A stretch of 14,213 nucleotides of DNA from an uncultured Oscillospiraceae bacterium (lineage in GTDB: Bacteria; Bacillota; Clostridia; Oscillospirales; Oscillospiraceae), in assembly GCA_905234005.1 (NCBI GenBank), contig CAJOFW010000028.1, positions 1 to 14,213 on the forward strand, given 5' to 3'. The notes below the pieces were generated by a model. That model saw only the letters and a list, made by a program, of their open reading frames with translations. It was not told the DNA's origin and did not search any database. The translations under genes and the position numbers were made by a program. Below are positions 5,728 through 13,810 of the stretch, piece by piece (position 1 is the stretch's first letter; every line of letters starts with the position of its first letter).

Positions 5728-6986
5728 GGCCCGTCCTCCGTCCGTGCGGCGCTCGTCCCGGCGAGACGGCCGCTTGACCACGCCCACTGCAGGTTGAAGC
5801 CGCCGCAGTCGCCGTCGATGTCCAGCACCTCGCCGCAGGCGTACAGCCCGGGCACAAGGCGGCTCTCCATCGTCGCCGGGTCGAAGCCGTCCGTCCGGAC
5901 GCCGCCCGCCGTGACCTGCGCGCCGTCGAAGCCCATCGTGCCCGTGACCGGCAGCGTGAACCGGACGGCGGCGTCCGCAAGCCGCGACAGAGCCGATTCG
6001 TCAAGCGCCCACAGATACGCCTCCGGCGATATCCCCGTCCGGCGGAGCAGTACGCGGGCTATGGCGTTATGTAAAGCTCCGGTGAAAAGATATTCCGCTT
6101 TATAATTGGGAAAATCGGCTTGTTTTGCCGTGAGATATTGCATTATGTCATCCTCCGCAAGCTCAGGCAGCAGCCGCAGCGTGAGTACGCAGCCGTCGCC
6201 TGCGGCGGCCGCCGCCCGGGAGAGGTCGAATACGGCCGGGCCGGATACGCCGTAGTCCGTGAACTGCACCTCCCCGGCGGCCTGGGCGATCACCCCGCCG
6301 CCCTGTGTGAGCGTCAGCGCCGCCTGTGTGCGCACGCCCTTCATGGCGCGTGTCCATGCGTTGTCCGTCCGGAGCTGGACGAGGGCGGGGCAGAGCCTTG
6401 TGCGCCGGTGGCCGAGGGACTCGAGCAGCTCATAGCCGGATTTCGTGCCGCCGAGCCGCGTCCCGGCAAGACCGCCGCAGGCGACGATGAGCCGGTCGCC
6501 CCGGATCGTATCGCCCCGGTCGGAGCCGTCCCGGCTTCCGCCCGGGGCGGCTTCGACCGCGAAGCCTGTCTCCGTCCTTGTGACGCGTGAGGCCTCGAAG
6601 CCGCAGCGTGTCTCTACGCCCCGTGCCTCGAGGGCGAGGCGCAGCGTATCGACGACGCTGGCCGCCGCGTCGGACAGCGGGTATACGCGGCCCGAGCCGT
6701 CCTCCGTCCGCGTCCGCAGGCCGAGGGACGAAAACCACGAGAGGGTGTCGTCCACGCCGAACCGTTCGAGGGCGGGGACGGCGAACGCCGCGTTTTCGCC
6801 GTGGTAGCGGCCGGGGGCGGCGGAGCGGTTTGTGAGGTTGCAGCGGCCGTTGCCGGTGGCGAGGAGCTTGCGTCCGACGCGGCTCTGCCGCTCAAGCAAA
6901 ACGACGCGGCAGTCGAGCCGCTCCCGGGCCGCGAGAGCCGCCGCCATCCCGGACGCGCCGCCGCCGATGATGAGGATCGTATTCAT
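5724..6986 (-). CDS. HI0933/BaiN/RdsA-family NAD(P)/FAD-dependent oxidoreductase
   Basis: A 420-aa flavoprotein. MNTILIIGGGASGMAAALAA holds the FAD dinucleotide motif (GGGASG, 8-13), followed by the family signatures RKLLATGNGRCNLTN (about 39-53) and GGTKSGYELLESLGH in the middle. The C-terminal pair is VTAGGV and VPGLYACGEVLDIDGDCGG, then FNLQWAWSSG. Length and all signatures are normal, so it looks functional. One family member, BaiN, acts in bile-acid dehydroxylation, but the family is widespread and mostly uncharacterised; nothing else here points to bile acids. I chose the 6986 start because the family begins there; the ribosome-binding site is weak. It lies 90 bp after the orphan small gene and overlaps the next flavoprotein by 4 bp (ATGA). 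No good promoter lies in the gap, so it may depend on read-through of the terminator at 7047-7077. Confidence 0.92.
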   Translation of the reverse strand: MNTILIIGGGASGMAAALAARERLDCRVVLLERQSRVGRKLLATGNGRCNLTNRSAAPGRYHGENAAFAVPALERFGVDDTLSWFSSLGLRTRTEDGSGRVYPLSDAAASVVDTLRLALEARGVETRCGFEASRVTRTETGFAVEAAPGGSRDGSDRGDTIRGDRLIVACGGLAGTRLGGTKSGYELLESLGHRRTRLCPALVQLRTDNAWTRAMKGVRTQAALTLTQGGGVIAQAAGEVQFTDYGVSGPAVFDLSRAAAAAGDGCVLTLRLLPELAEDDIMQYLTAKQADFPNYKAEYLFTGALHNAIARVLLRRTGISPEAYLWALDESALSRLADAAVRFTLPVTGTMGFDGAQVTAGGVRTDGFDPATMESRLVPGLYACGEVLDIDGDCGGFNLQWAWSSGRLAGTSAARTEDGP

Positions 6987-7046
6987 GAGCTGTACCTGTA
7001 CTGACCGAAATGATGGTTGCGACGCCCGTAGGGTCATATCAACGGG

Positions 7047-7077
7047 AAAACCGCCGAAAGCGGTTTCCGGCGGTTTT
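7047..7077 (-). terminator. Terminator/attenuator after the orphan small gene
   Basis: A 10-bp perfect stem, AAAACCGCCG (7047-7056) with CGGCGGTTTT (7068-7077), around an 11-nt loop. In minus-strand direction it begins at the stop codon of the small gene and ends in T4. The short T-run and the absence of a clear promoter before the next gene suggest partial termination. Confidence 0.7.
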
Positions 7078-7292
7078 CACGGGCGATGGCGGCTGTAATA
7101 TTCGTTGATCTGCTGCTGCTCGTCGTTCACGAGCCAGCGGTGGTAGTAGATGTATCTGTCCTCGTAGTAGCCCACGCGGAGGCGGTGGAAGAACTGGCGG
7201 TAGTCGTTGATGAAATCGCGGAACTTCTCGGCCCGGACCATGTGCTCCGCCTCCTGGCGGATGCGGTACTGCGCGTTTTTTCTGACCGACAT
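7077..7292 (-). CDS. Orphan 71-aa basic, tyrosine-rich protein
   Basis: I do not recognise this protein. From MSVRKNAQYRIRQEAEHMVR it has 71 residues, with 12 Arg, 9 Tyr, 4 His and one Trp and no Cys. It shows no signal peptide or membrane segment; aromatic clusters (GYYEDRYIYYHRW, 41-53, and NEYYS) suggest a small folded, mainly helical protein that could bind nucleic acid or a partner protein (inference). The start at 7292 has GGGGGTGAG well placed upstream; a longer TTG start at 7313 would use up that site. It has its own consensus promoter and terminator, which supports real expression. It precedes two flavoprotein genes but no functional link is visible. Confidence 0.7.
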   Translation of the reverse strand: MSVRKNAQYRIRQEAEHMVRAEKFRDFINDYRQFFHRLRVGYYEDRYIYYHRWLVNDEQQQINEYYSRHRP

Positions 7293-7318
7293 TGTCTGTC
7301 TCACCCCCAACAACCGAT

Positions 7319-7348
7319 ATTATAGTACACGGCCCGCGGGCTTGTCAA
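7319..7348 (-). promoter_or_regulatory. Consensus promoter of the orphan small gene
   Basis: On the minus strand, TTGACA (7343-7348), an 18-bp spacer and TATAAT (7319-7324): both hexamers are perfect. Transcription would start near 7312, about 20 nt before the start codon. It probably also feeds the flavoprotein genes. Confidence 0.82.
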
Positions 7349-7369
7349 GGCGGTTCCGACCGGAAGCGT

Positions 7370-7398
7370 TTGACATGGCGGCGGCTGCGTTGTAGAAT
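7370..7398 (+). promoter_or_regulatory. Promoter of the MATE transporter gene
   Basis: TTGACA (7370-7375), a 17-bp spacer and TAGAAT (7393-7398), with a start expected near 7405. It lies back to back with the minus-strand promoter; the two -35 boxes are 21 bp apart. The box pair is the same as at 2205-2233. Confidence 0.78.
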
Positions 7399-7424
7399 GG
7401 TGGCGGATGGAAGGAGGGAGCGCG

Positions 7425-8795
7425 ATGGGCAGCAAACGCGAAACACTCATCAATGACCTGACAGAGGGGCCGCTGACAAAGCAGCTTCTCCTGTTTTCTC
7501 TGCCGCTTGTGATGGGAAATCTCCTGCACACGCTCTACAACCTCGTCGACATGGCCGTCGTCGGCCAGTTCGTCGGGAGCGAGGGCCTGTCCGCCGTGGC
7601 GACGGCGGGACAGATCACGATGCTTCTGTACTGCCTCGGCATCGGCCTTGCCAGCGGCGGGCAGATCCTGATCGCCCAGCAGGTCGGCGCGCAGGACGAG
7701 GTGGGCGTCCGCCGCACGATCGGCACGTCGTTCACGTTCACCGTGATCCTCGCCGCCGTCGTCACGACGTTCGGACTTGTCTTTTCGAAGACGCTGCTGC
7801 GGGCGCTGAACACGCCGGACGAGGCGTGGACGGACGCGGTGCAGTATATGTTCTGGTGCTGCCTCGGCGTGCCGTTTACCTACCTGAACGGCGGGCTGAG
7901 CTCGCTGCTGCGCGGCATGGGCGACTCGAAGCACCCGATGATCTTCATCGGGGCGGCGGCGCTGTCGAACATCGTGCTCGATCTCGTCCTCGTGGCCGGG
8001 CTGGGGCTGCGGGCGAGGGGGGCGGCGATCGCCACGTCCGCGGCGCAGCTCATCGGGGCCGCCGCCTGCATCGGATACCTTTACATAAACCGTGACCGCC
8101 TCGGCTTCGACTTCAAACCCGAGAGCTTCCGGATGCACCGCCGCACGCTCTCGACGATCCTGCGTCTGGCCGCGCCGCTCGCGGTGCAGACGATCGCGAT
8201 CAACATCTCCATGCTGTTCGTGAACGCGTGGGTCAACGCCTACGGCGTCGTCGTGTCCGCCGCGAACGGCGTCGGCTCGAAGCTGAACTCCCTCGCGACC
8301 GTCGTCACGAACGCGATGCAGTCCGCCGCCGCGACGTTCACCGGCCAGAACATCGCCGCGAAGCGGCAGGATCGCGTCATGAAGAGCCTCGCGGTGGCCA
8401 CGGCGTGCAGCATGGCGTTCTGGCTGTTCGCGGTGTGCCTGTGCGTGTTTTTGCCCGTGTTCGTGTTCGGCCTGTTCACGCACGACGAGGCCGTGCTCGC
8501 CATGGCGCCGGGCTATATGCGGGTGCAGATCGTGATGTACCTCACGTTCGCGCTCATGAGCACGCCGCTCGGCTTTATAAACGGCGTCGGCCATGTGAAT
8601 CTGAACCTCGTCATCGCGATCGTCGACGGCGTCGTCGCCCGCATCGGGCTGTGCATCCTGCTGTCGCACGTGCTCGACATCGGGCCTTACGCGTACTGGT
8701 GGAGCAACGCCATCGCCGGCTTCGTATCGGTCATATGGGGCTGGGCCTACGTCTTCTCCGGCCGGTGGAAGAACCGGCGTCTGCTTGTATCGTGA
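7425..8795 (+). CDS. MATE-family multidrug/metabolite efflux transporter
   Basis: A 456-aa polytopic membrane protein of the MATE (NorM/DinF-like) family, normally Na+- or H+-coupled antiporters that export cationic compounds. The start is the usual LTEGPLTKQLLLFSLPLVMG with YNLVDMAVVGQFVG, then about twelve hydrophobic segments in two related halves; the second half restarts near LRLAAPLAVQTIAINISMLF. The segment LSSLLRGMGDSKHPM in the first half is matched by PLGFINGVGHVNLNL in the second, another MATE hallmark. I prefer the ATG at 7425, 7 nt after AAGGAGG (7411-7417); the in-frame ATG at 7407 lies almost on the transcription start. The substrate cannot be told. Downstream only weak G+C-rich hairpins (8761-8778, 8800-8812) are seen and no T-run, so some read-through into nrdR is likely. 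Confidence 0.93.
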   Translation: MGSKRETLINDLTEGPLTKQLLLFSLPLVMGNLLHTLYNLVDMAVVGQFVGSEGLSAVATAGQITMLLYCLGIGLASGGQILIAQQVGAQDEVGVRRTIGTSFTFTVILAAVVTTFGLVFSKTLLRALNTPDEAWTDAVQYMFWCCLGVPFTYLNGGLSSLLRGMGDSKHPMIFIGAAALSNIVLDLVLVAGLGLRARGAAIATSAAQLIGAAACIGYLYINRDRLGFDFKPESFRMHRRTLSTILRLAAPLAVQTIAINISMLFVNAWVNAYGVVVSAANGVGSKLNSLATVVTNAMQSAAATFTGQNIAAKRQDRVMKSLAVATACSMAFWLFAVCLCVFLPVFVFGLFTHDEAVLAMAPGYMRVQIVMYLTFALMSTPLGFINGVGHVNLNLVIAIVDGVVARIGLCILLSHVLDIGPYAYWWSNAIAGFVSVIWGWAYVFSGRWKNRRLLVS

Positions 8796-8864
8796 CGGGG
8801 CCGGGTTCCGGCAGGTTTGCGTGCAAGTTTACGTAATGTTTTTGTAGCCATCCGGCGGAAGGTG

Positions 8865-8873
8865 TGGTATACT
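8865..8873 (+). promoter_or_regulatory. Extended -10 promoter of nrdR
   Basis: TGGTATACT is an extended -10 (TG-N-TATACT). The best -35 candidate, TTGTAG (8842-8847), is 20 bp away, too far, so recognition probably relies on the TG extension. I see no ACAC-type NrdR box around it. Confidence 0.5.
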
Positions 8874-8910
8874 GGCGGTGTATCACTGAAAAAGACCGGA
8901 GGGTGAACCG

Positions 8911-9387
8911 ATGAAATGTCCCTATTGCGCGTATCTCGAGAGCAAGGTGATCGACTCACGCCCGGCGGAGGAGGGGAGCACCATCCGCCGCCGCCGGGAG
9001 TGTCTGGCCTGCCGCAAGCGCTTCACAACCTATGAGATCATGGAGCGTCTGCCCCTCGTCGTCGTCAAGCGCGACGGGAGCCGCCAGAGCTTCGACCGCG
9101 TGAAGATCATCAACGGCCTCGTCCGTGCCTGCGAGAAGCGGCCCGTGACATACAGCCAGTGCGAGGCTGTCGCGGACGAGATCGAGACCGAGCTGCAGAG
9201 CGCCCTCGAGCGCGAGATCACGACGACGGAGATCGGCGAGATGGTCATGAGCCGGCTCAAAAAGCTCGACGAGGTCGCCTACGTCCGCTTCGCGTCGGTG
9301 TACCGCCAGTTCAAGGACATCAACACCTTCATGGAGGAGCTGACAAAGCTCCTCGGCGACAAGGCGCAGGAGGCGCAGGAGAGCTAA
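8911..9387 (+). CDS. nrdR: NrdR, ATP-cone transcriptional repressor of ribonucleotide reductase genes
   Basis: The 158-aa length is standard for NrdR. The N-terminal zinc ribbon has all four cysteines (C3, C6, C31, C34: MKCPYC and RRECLAC) and the conserved DSR and IRRRREC segments. The ATP-cone domain follows (about 46-136), beginning PLVVVKRDGSRQSFDRVKI and ending VAYVRFASVYRQFKDI. The family senses the dATP/ATP balance and represses nrd operons by binding paired NrdR boxes. No nrd gene lies nearby, so it acts in trans. A good ribosome-binding site (GGAGG, 8898-8902) precedes the ATG. Its stop overlaps the stop of the convergent DUF421 gene by 4 bp, with no terminator between. Confidence 0.97.
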   Translation: MKCPYCAYLESKVIDSRPAEEGSTIRRRRECLACRKRFTTYEIMERLPLVVVKRDGSRQSFDRVKIINGLVRACEKRPVTYSQCEAVADEIETELQSALEREITTTEIGEMVMSRLKKLDEVAYVRFASVYRQFKDINTFMEELTKLLGDKAQEAQES

Positions 9388-10076
9388 TCCCGCTCCATGG
9401 GTGCGAGGAAGACGCCGCCGTCCGCGCCGACCGTCATCATATACACGTCCCGCGGGGAGGCGACGCCCTGTTCCCGCAGCGTTTTCATGAGCCAGCGCTC
9501 GTCGCGGCCCGCAAGGCGCAGGTTTTCGGAGAGGACGCGGCCGTTGTTCACCACCGTGAACGGCCAGCCCCTGTCCGTCGTCTGCGCGCCGAGCTGTCCG
9601 GCCGTCGCCGGGCGCTGCGCCGGCGTCTGGATGACGTTCACCTGCCCGTTCGTCTCGAGCACGGCGTATTCGACGTCGTTCAGATCCAGCACGCCCTGGC
9701 TGCGCAGCGCCTCCGACAGCTCGTCGGGCGTGATGCGGTTTTTGCGCATCTGCTTCTGGTCGATGCGCCCCCGCACGATCAGCAGCGCCGGCCTGCCGGA
9801 CAGCAGCGCCCGCAGCTTCACGCTCTTCACCGACAGCACGGAGAGCAGGTATTCGACGCCCATCAGCGCAACCACCGGCACGAACGCCTCCGCGAGCGGG
9901 CTTTCCGGGTCGGTGATGGGCCTTGACGCTATCTCGGAGATCAATATCGTCACGACAAGCTCGGTGAGCTCCAGCTCGCCGAGCTGCCGCTTTCCGATGA
10001 GACGCATGAGCAGCACGAGCACCGCGTAGACGATCACGGCGTTTGCCACTGATTTCAGCATGGTCATAGTAAGCAT
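9384..10076 (-). CDS. DUF421 (YetF/YcaP-like) membrane protein
   Basis: About 230 aa. Three hydrophobic segments (about 9-27, 38-52 and 63-82) with the DUF421 signature LMRLIGKRQLGELELTEL (23-40) precede a soluble alpha/beta domain (about 95-190) starting RPALLIVRGRIDQKQMRKNR and containing the typical LRSQGVLDLNDVEYAVLETN. A further tail (about 190-230) resembles the extra C-terminal segment of Bacillus YetF-like proteins. The molecular role of the family is not established; some Bacillus members are spore or membrane proteins. The start is uncertain: Met codons at 10076, 10067 and 10061 are all possible and none has a good ribosome-binding site. The gene is divergent from pyc and ends within the nrdR stop. 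Confidence 0.88.
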   Translation of the reverse strand: MLTMTMLKSVANAVIVYAVLVLLMRLIGKRQLGELELTELVVTILISEIASRPITDPESPLAEAFVPVVALMGVEYLLSVLSVKSVKLRALLSGRPALLIVRGRIDQKQMRKNRITPDELSEALRSQGVLDLNDVEYAVLETNGQVNVIQTPAQRPATAGQLGAQTTDRGWPFTVVNNGRVLSENLRLAGRDERWLMKTLREQGVASPRDVYMMTVGADGGVFLAPMERD

Positions 10077-10127
10077 GGATATAGTATGCCATGCCCCGGC
10101 CGGGATTATGAATCGTTCGGCGCCATC

Positions 10128-10157
10128 CGCGTGCGGCGCACCACCGCGCGTTTTTTT
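10128..10157 (+). terminator. Terminator-like hairpin with T7, plus strand
   Basis: CGCG and CGG (10128-10136, with a 2-nt TG bulge) pair with CCGCGCG (10144-10150), followed directly by seven T. It lies in the divergent DUF421-pyc spacer upstream of the pyc promoter. No plus-strand gene ends nearby, so it may block read-through from nrdR or end a short noncoding transcript. Confidence 0.5.
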
Positions 10158-10176
10158 GCGCCCTTTGACAAACACG

Positions 10177-10194
10177 CATCGGACACATCGGACA
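10177..10194 (+). repeat. Tandem 9-bp repeat CATCGGACA
   Basis: Two perfect adjacent copies (10177-10185 and 10186-10194), followed by TATGCGTCCGG. They sit between the T7 hairpin and the pyc promoter, so they may be a regulatory site or plain slippage. Confidence 0.6.
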
Positions 10195-10241
10195 TATGCG
10201 TCCGGGCACAATACAATGTTGTGTCGTTTTGAAAATAACCC

Positions 10242-10270
10242 TTGCCATGCATATGGGCAGAGTATATAAT
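10242..10270 (+). promoter_or_regulatory. Promoter of pyc
   Basis: TTGCCA (10242-10247), a 17-bp spacer and a perfect TATAAT (10265-10270). The start should be near 10277, giving a leader of about 42 nt. A small dyad CACAA-N7-TTGTG (10207-10223) lies about 20 bp upstream of the -35 and could bind a regulator. Confidence 0.75.
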
Positions 10271-10318
10271 AATCCTATGATTCAACGCAAATTTTTTGTG
10301 TAACATAAGGAGTGCGTT

Positions 10319-13300
10319 ATGGACGAACGAAGATTCTCCAAGGTTCTCGTCGCCAACCGCGGCGAGATCGCGATCCGTATCTTCCGCGCCTGCAACGACC
10401 TCGGTATCCACACCGTGGCCATCTACAGCAAGGAGGACACGTACAGCATGTTCCGTACGCGGGCCGACGAGGCGTACCTCATCGGCGAAAACGACAGCCC
10501 CCTCGGCGCGTATCTGAACATCCAGGCCATCATCACCCTCGCGAAGAAGCACGGCGTGGACGCGATCCACCCCGGCTACGGCTTCCTGTCCGAAAACGCC
10601 GAATTCGCCCGCGCGTGCGAGGCGGCCGGCATCAAGTTCATCGGCCCGTCGTCGGACATCCTCGCCAAAATGGGCGACAAGCTCTCCGCGAAGGAAATGG
10701 CCATAGCCTGCGGCGTGCCCATCATCCCCGGCTCCACGACGCCGCTGAAGGACGGTAAGGAGGCGCTTGCCAGGGCGAAGGAGTACGGCTTCCCGATCAT
10801 CCTCAAGGCCGCCGCCGGCGGCGGCGGACGCGGTATGCGCCGCTGCGATCAGGAGGACGAGGTCGAGGCGGCGTATGACCTCGTGCACTCCGAGGCCGAG
10901 AAGGCGTTCGGCAACGGCGACATCTTCATCGAGAAATACCTCGTCGAGCCGAAGCACATCGAGGTGCAGGTGCTCGGCGACGAGCACGGCACCCTCTACC
11001 ACCTCGGTGAGCGCGACTGCTCGCTCCAGCGCCGTTACCAGAAGGTCGTCGAGTTCGCGCCCGCGTGGAGCGTCCCGCAGGACACGATCGCCAAAATCCG
11101 CGCCGACGCGGTCAAAATCGCGAAGTCCGTCGGCTACACGAACGCCGGTACGCTCGAATTCCTCGTCGACAAAAACGGCGGCTACTACTTCATCGAGATG
11201 AACCCGCGCATCCAGGTCGAGCACACGGTCACGGAGCTTGTGACCGGCGTCGACCTCGTCCGCGCCCAGATCCTCGTGGCGGAGGGCTATCCCCTCTCCG
11301 CGCCGGACATCGGCCTGAAGAGCCAGGACGACGTACACATAAACGGCTACGCCATCCAGTGCCGCGTCACGACCGAGGATCCGAAGAACAACTTCGCGCC
11401 CGACAACGGCAAGATCACGGCCTACCGCTCCGGCGGCGGCTTCGGCGTCCGTCTCGACGGCGGCAACGCCGCGACCGGCTCCGTCATCAGCCCGTACTAC
11501 GACAGCCTGCTCGTCAAGATCACCTGCTGGGACAACACATTCGAGGGCGCCTGCCGCAAGGCCACCCGCGCCATCCGCGAGACACACGTCCGCGGCGTCA
11601 AGACGAACATCCCGTTCGTGACGAACGTCCTCTCGAACGAGACGTTCCGCAGGGGCGGCTGCCACACGAAGTTCATCGACGAGACGCCCGAGCTGTTCGA
11701 GTTCGACGCGAAGGGCGGCGACCGCGCCACCCGCGTTCTCAAGTACATCGCGAACATCCAGGTCGCGAACCCGAACGCCGAGCGCCACCAGTACGACCCC
11801 CCGCGCTTCCCCGCGGCGCATAAGCCCGCGCAGTACGAGGGCAGCCTCAAGGAGATGCTTGACAAGCAGGGCCCGAAGGCCGTCCAGCAGTGGGTGCTCG
11901 ATCAGAAGAAGCTCCTCATCACCGACACCACGATGCGCGACGCGCACCAGAGCCTTCTGTCCACGCGTATGCGCACCCGCGACATGGTCAAGGGCGCGGA
12001 CGGCACGGCCGAGATCCTCGCCGACGCGTTCTCGCTCGAGATGTGGGGCGGCGCGACGTTCGACACCGCGTACCGCTTCCTGCACGAAAGCCCGTGGGAG
12101 CGCCTGACCATGCTCCGCGAGAAGATCCCCAACATCCCGTTCCAGATGCTGCTGCGCGGCTCGAACCTCGTCGGCTACGCGTGCTATCCGGACAACCTCG
12201 TAAAGGTGTTCGTCAAGACCGCAGCCCGTGAGGGCATCGACGTGTTCCGCGTGTTCGACAGCCTCAACTGGCTGCCCTCCATGCAGACCGCGATGGAGGA
12301 GGTTCTGAACCAGAACAAGCTGCTCGAGGCCACCGTCTGCTACACCGGCGACATCCTCGACCCGCACTCCGACAAGTACACGCTCGATTATTATGTAAAC
12401 TACGCGAAGGAGCTTGAGAAGTTCGGCGCGCACACGCTCTGCATCAAGGACATGTCCGGCCTGCTGAAGCCGTACAGCGCCAAGCGGCTCGTCGAGGTGC
12501 TCAAGCAGGAGGTCGGCCTGCCCATCCACCTGCATTCGCACAACACGACCGGCAACCAGATCGCGACGTATCTGCTCGCGGCGGAGGCCGGCGTGGACAT
12601 CGTGGACACCGCCATCCAGCCGCTGTCCAGCCTGACGAGCCAGCCGTCCATGAACGCCCTCGTCGAGGCGCTGAAGGGCCAGCCGCGTGATACCGGCTTC
12701 GACACGATGCGTCTGCAGGAGCTGGCCGACTACTGGGAGGACGTCCGTCTGCGCTATGAGACGTTTGACAAGGGGCTCAAAGGCCCGGTCACGGACATCT
12801 ACCGCTACGAGATCCCCGGCGGCCAGTACACGAACCTCCAGCCGCAGGTCGAGGCGCTGGGCCTCGGCAGCCGCTTCCAGGAGGTCAAGGAGATGTACCG
12901 CACCGTCAACGATATGCTCGGCGACATCATCAAGGTCACGCCGTCGTCGAAGATGGTCGGCGATCTCGCGATCTTCATGGTGCAGAACGATCTCACGCCC
13001 GAGAACATCCGCACGAAGGGCGCTTCGCTTGCGTATCCCGACAGCGTCGTGAGCTTCTGCAAGGGCCTCATGGGCCAGCCCGTGGGCGGCATCCCGGCAT
13101 GGCTGCAGGAGATCGTCCTCAAGGGCGAGAAGCCCATCGAGGGCCGTCCCGGCGCGCAGATCGAGCCGGTCGACTGGAAGAAGATCGGCGAGGAGGTCCA
13201 CGCCTTCTGGCCCGAGGCGCCGGACGAGGACGACAGGCCGTTCATCAGCTACGCCATGTACCCGAAGGTATTCGAGGACTACATCCGCCACCGCAAGGAG

Positions 13301-13759
13301 TACGGCTACATCATGCGCATGGGCAGCCACGTCTTCTTCAACGGCATGGCCGTCGGCGAGGTCAACCAGATCAACATCGAGGACGGCAAGACGCTCGTCA
13401 TCAAGTACGTCGGCCTCGGCGACATGAACGAGGACGGCACACGCAACGTCCTGTTTGAGCTGAACGGCATGCGCCGTGAGGTCGCGGTCGTCGACCCGTT
13501 CGCGAAGGACGCCGGCGTCTCGATCGTCATGGCCGACGCCTCGGACGACCGCCAGATCGGCGCCTCGATCCCCGGCATGATCTCCCGCGTGGACGTGCAG
13601 CCCGGCGACGAGGTGGACGAGAACCAGGTTCTCGCCGTCGTCGAGGCGATGAAGATGGAGACCTCGATCGTCGCGCCCAAGGGCGGCGTCATTGATCAGG
13701 TGCTCATCAAGAAGGGCGACAACGTCAAGGCCGGCGAGCTCTTGATTACGCTCAAATAA
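10319..13759 (+). CDS. pyc: Pyruvate carboxylase, single-chain
   Basis: A 1146-aa, full-length single-chain enzyme (pyruvate + bicarbonate + ATP to oxaloacetate), cytoplasmic and anaplerotic, supplying aspartate-family synthesis and, in fermenters, the reductive branch to succinate. The biotin carboxylase domain (about 5-455) shows KVLVANRGEIAIRIFRA, HPGYGFLSEN, the glycine-rich ATP-grasp loop KAAAGGGGRGMRR (163-175) and MNPRIQVEHTVTE (from 294). The carboxyltransferase domain starts DTTMRDAHQSLLSTR (from 536), contains FRVFDSLNW, and has metal-binding HLHSH with H737 and H739, then DTAIQPLSSLTSQPSMN. After the allosteric/tetramerisation linker, the C-terminal biotin carrier domain has EAMKMETS, with the biotinylated lysine at about 1112, 34 residues from the end as usual. 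AAGGAG (10307-10312) precedes the ATG by 6 nt. The gene is monocistronic with its own promoter and terminator and is followed by a biotin-ligase-like gene. Confidence 0.99.
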   Translation: MDERRFSKVLVANRGEIAIRIFRACNDLGIHTVAIYSKEDTYSMFRTRADEAYLIGENDSPLGAYLNIQAIITLAKKHGVDAIHPGYGFLSENAEFARACEAAGIKFIGPSSDILAKMGDKLSAKEMAIACGVPIIPGSTTPLKDGKEALARAKEYGFPIILKAAAGGGGRGMRRCDQEDEVEAAYDLVHSEAEKAFGNGDIFIEKYLVEPKHIEVQVLGDEHGTLYHLGERDCSLQRRYQKVVEFAPAWSVPQDTIAKIRADAVKIAKSVGYTNAGTLEFLVDKNGGYYFIEMNPRIQVEHTVTELVTGVDLVRAQILVAEGYPLSAPDIGLKSQDDVHINGYAIQCRVTTEDPKNNFAPDNGKITAYRSGGGFGVRLDGGNAATGSVISPYYDSLLVKITCWDNTFEGACRKATRAIRETHVRGVKTNIPFVTNVLSNETFRRGGCHTKFIDETPELFEFDAKGGDRATRVLKYIANIQVANPNAERHQYDPPRFPAAHKPAQYEGSLKEMLDKQGPKAVQQWVLDQKKLLITDTTMRDAHQSLLSTRMRTRDMVKGADGTAEILADAFSLEMWGGATFDTAYRFLHESPWERLTMLREKIPNIPFQMLLRGSNLVGYACYPDNLVKVFVKTAAREGIDVFRVFDSLNWLPSMQTAMEEVLNQNKLLEATVCYTGDILDPHSDKYTLDYYVNYAKELEKFGAHTLCIKDMSGLLKPYSAKRLVEVLKQEVGLPIHLHSHNTTGNQIATYLLAAEAGVDIVDTAIQPLSSLTSQPSMNALVEALKGQPRDTGFDTMRLQELADYWEDVRLRYETFDKGLKGPVTDIYRYEIPGGQYTNLQPQVEALGLGSRFQEVKEMYRTVNDMLGDIIKVTPSSKMVGDLAIFMVQNDLTPENIRTKGASLAYPDSVVSFCKGLMGQPVGGIPAWLQEIVLKGEKPIEGRPGAQIEPVDWKKIGEEVHAFWPEAPDEDDRPFISYAMYPKVFEDYIRHRKEYGYIMRMGSHVFFNGMAVGEVNQINIEDGKTLVIKYVGLGDMNEDGTRNVLFELNGMRREVAVVDPFAKDAGVSIVMADASDDRQIGASIPGMISRVDVQPGDEVDENQVLAVVEAMKMETSIVAPKGGVIDQVLIKKGDNVKAGELLITLK

Positions 13760-13771
13760 TCTGCTACACTG

Positions 13772-13808
13772 TATCCGGGACGGCTTTCCGCTGTCCCGGA
13801 TATTTTAT
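13772..13808 (+). terminator. Rho-independent terminator of pyc
   Basis: TATCCGGGAC (13772-13781) pairs perfectly with GTCCCGGATA (13793-13802) around an 11-nt loop, then TTTTAT. It begins 12 bp after the pyc stop. Confidence 0.88.
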
Positions 13809-13810
13809 AA

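Noticed and set aside
5724..6986. A bile-acid dehydroxylation (bai) locus, because of BaiN similarity
   Set aside because: No other bai gene is present and the HI0933 family is widespread in organisms without this pathway.
7320..8669. A 449-codon minus-strand open frame opposite the MATE gene
   Set aside because: Composition is His/Arg/Asp-rich shadow sequence, and it ends within the divergent promoter region of known genes.
8821..8910. NrdR boxes for autoregulation upstream of nrdR
   Set aside because: The only similar string, GTGTGGTATACTGG, lacks the paired ACAC...GTGT arms and has no second box at the usual spacing.
10106..13330. A 1074-codon minus-strand open frame opposite pyc
   Set aside because: The pyc frame is unambiguous. 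The opposite frame is low-complexity (runs of D, V, R, L, A) and follows from GC-rich codon use on the coding strand.
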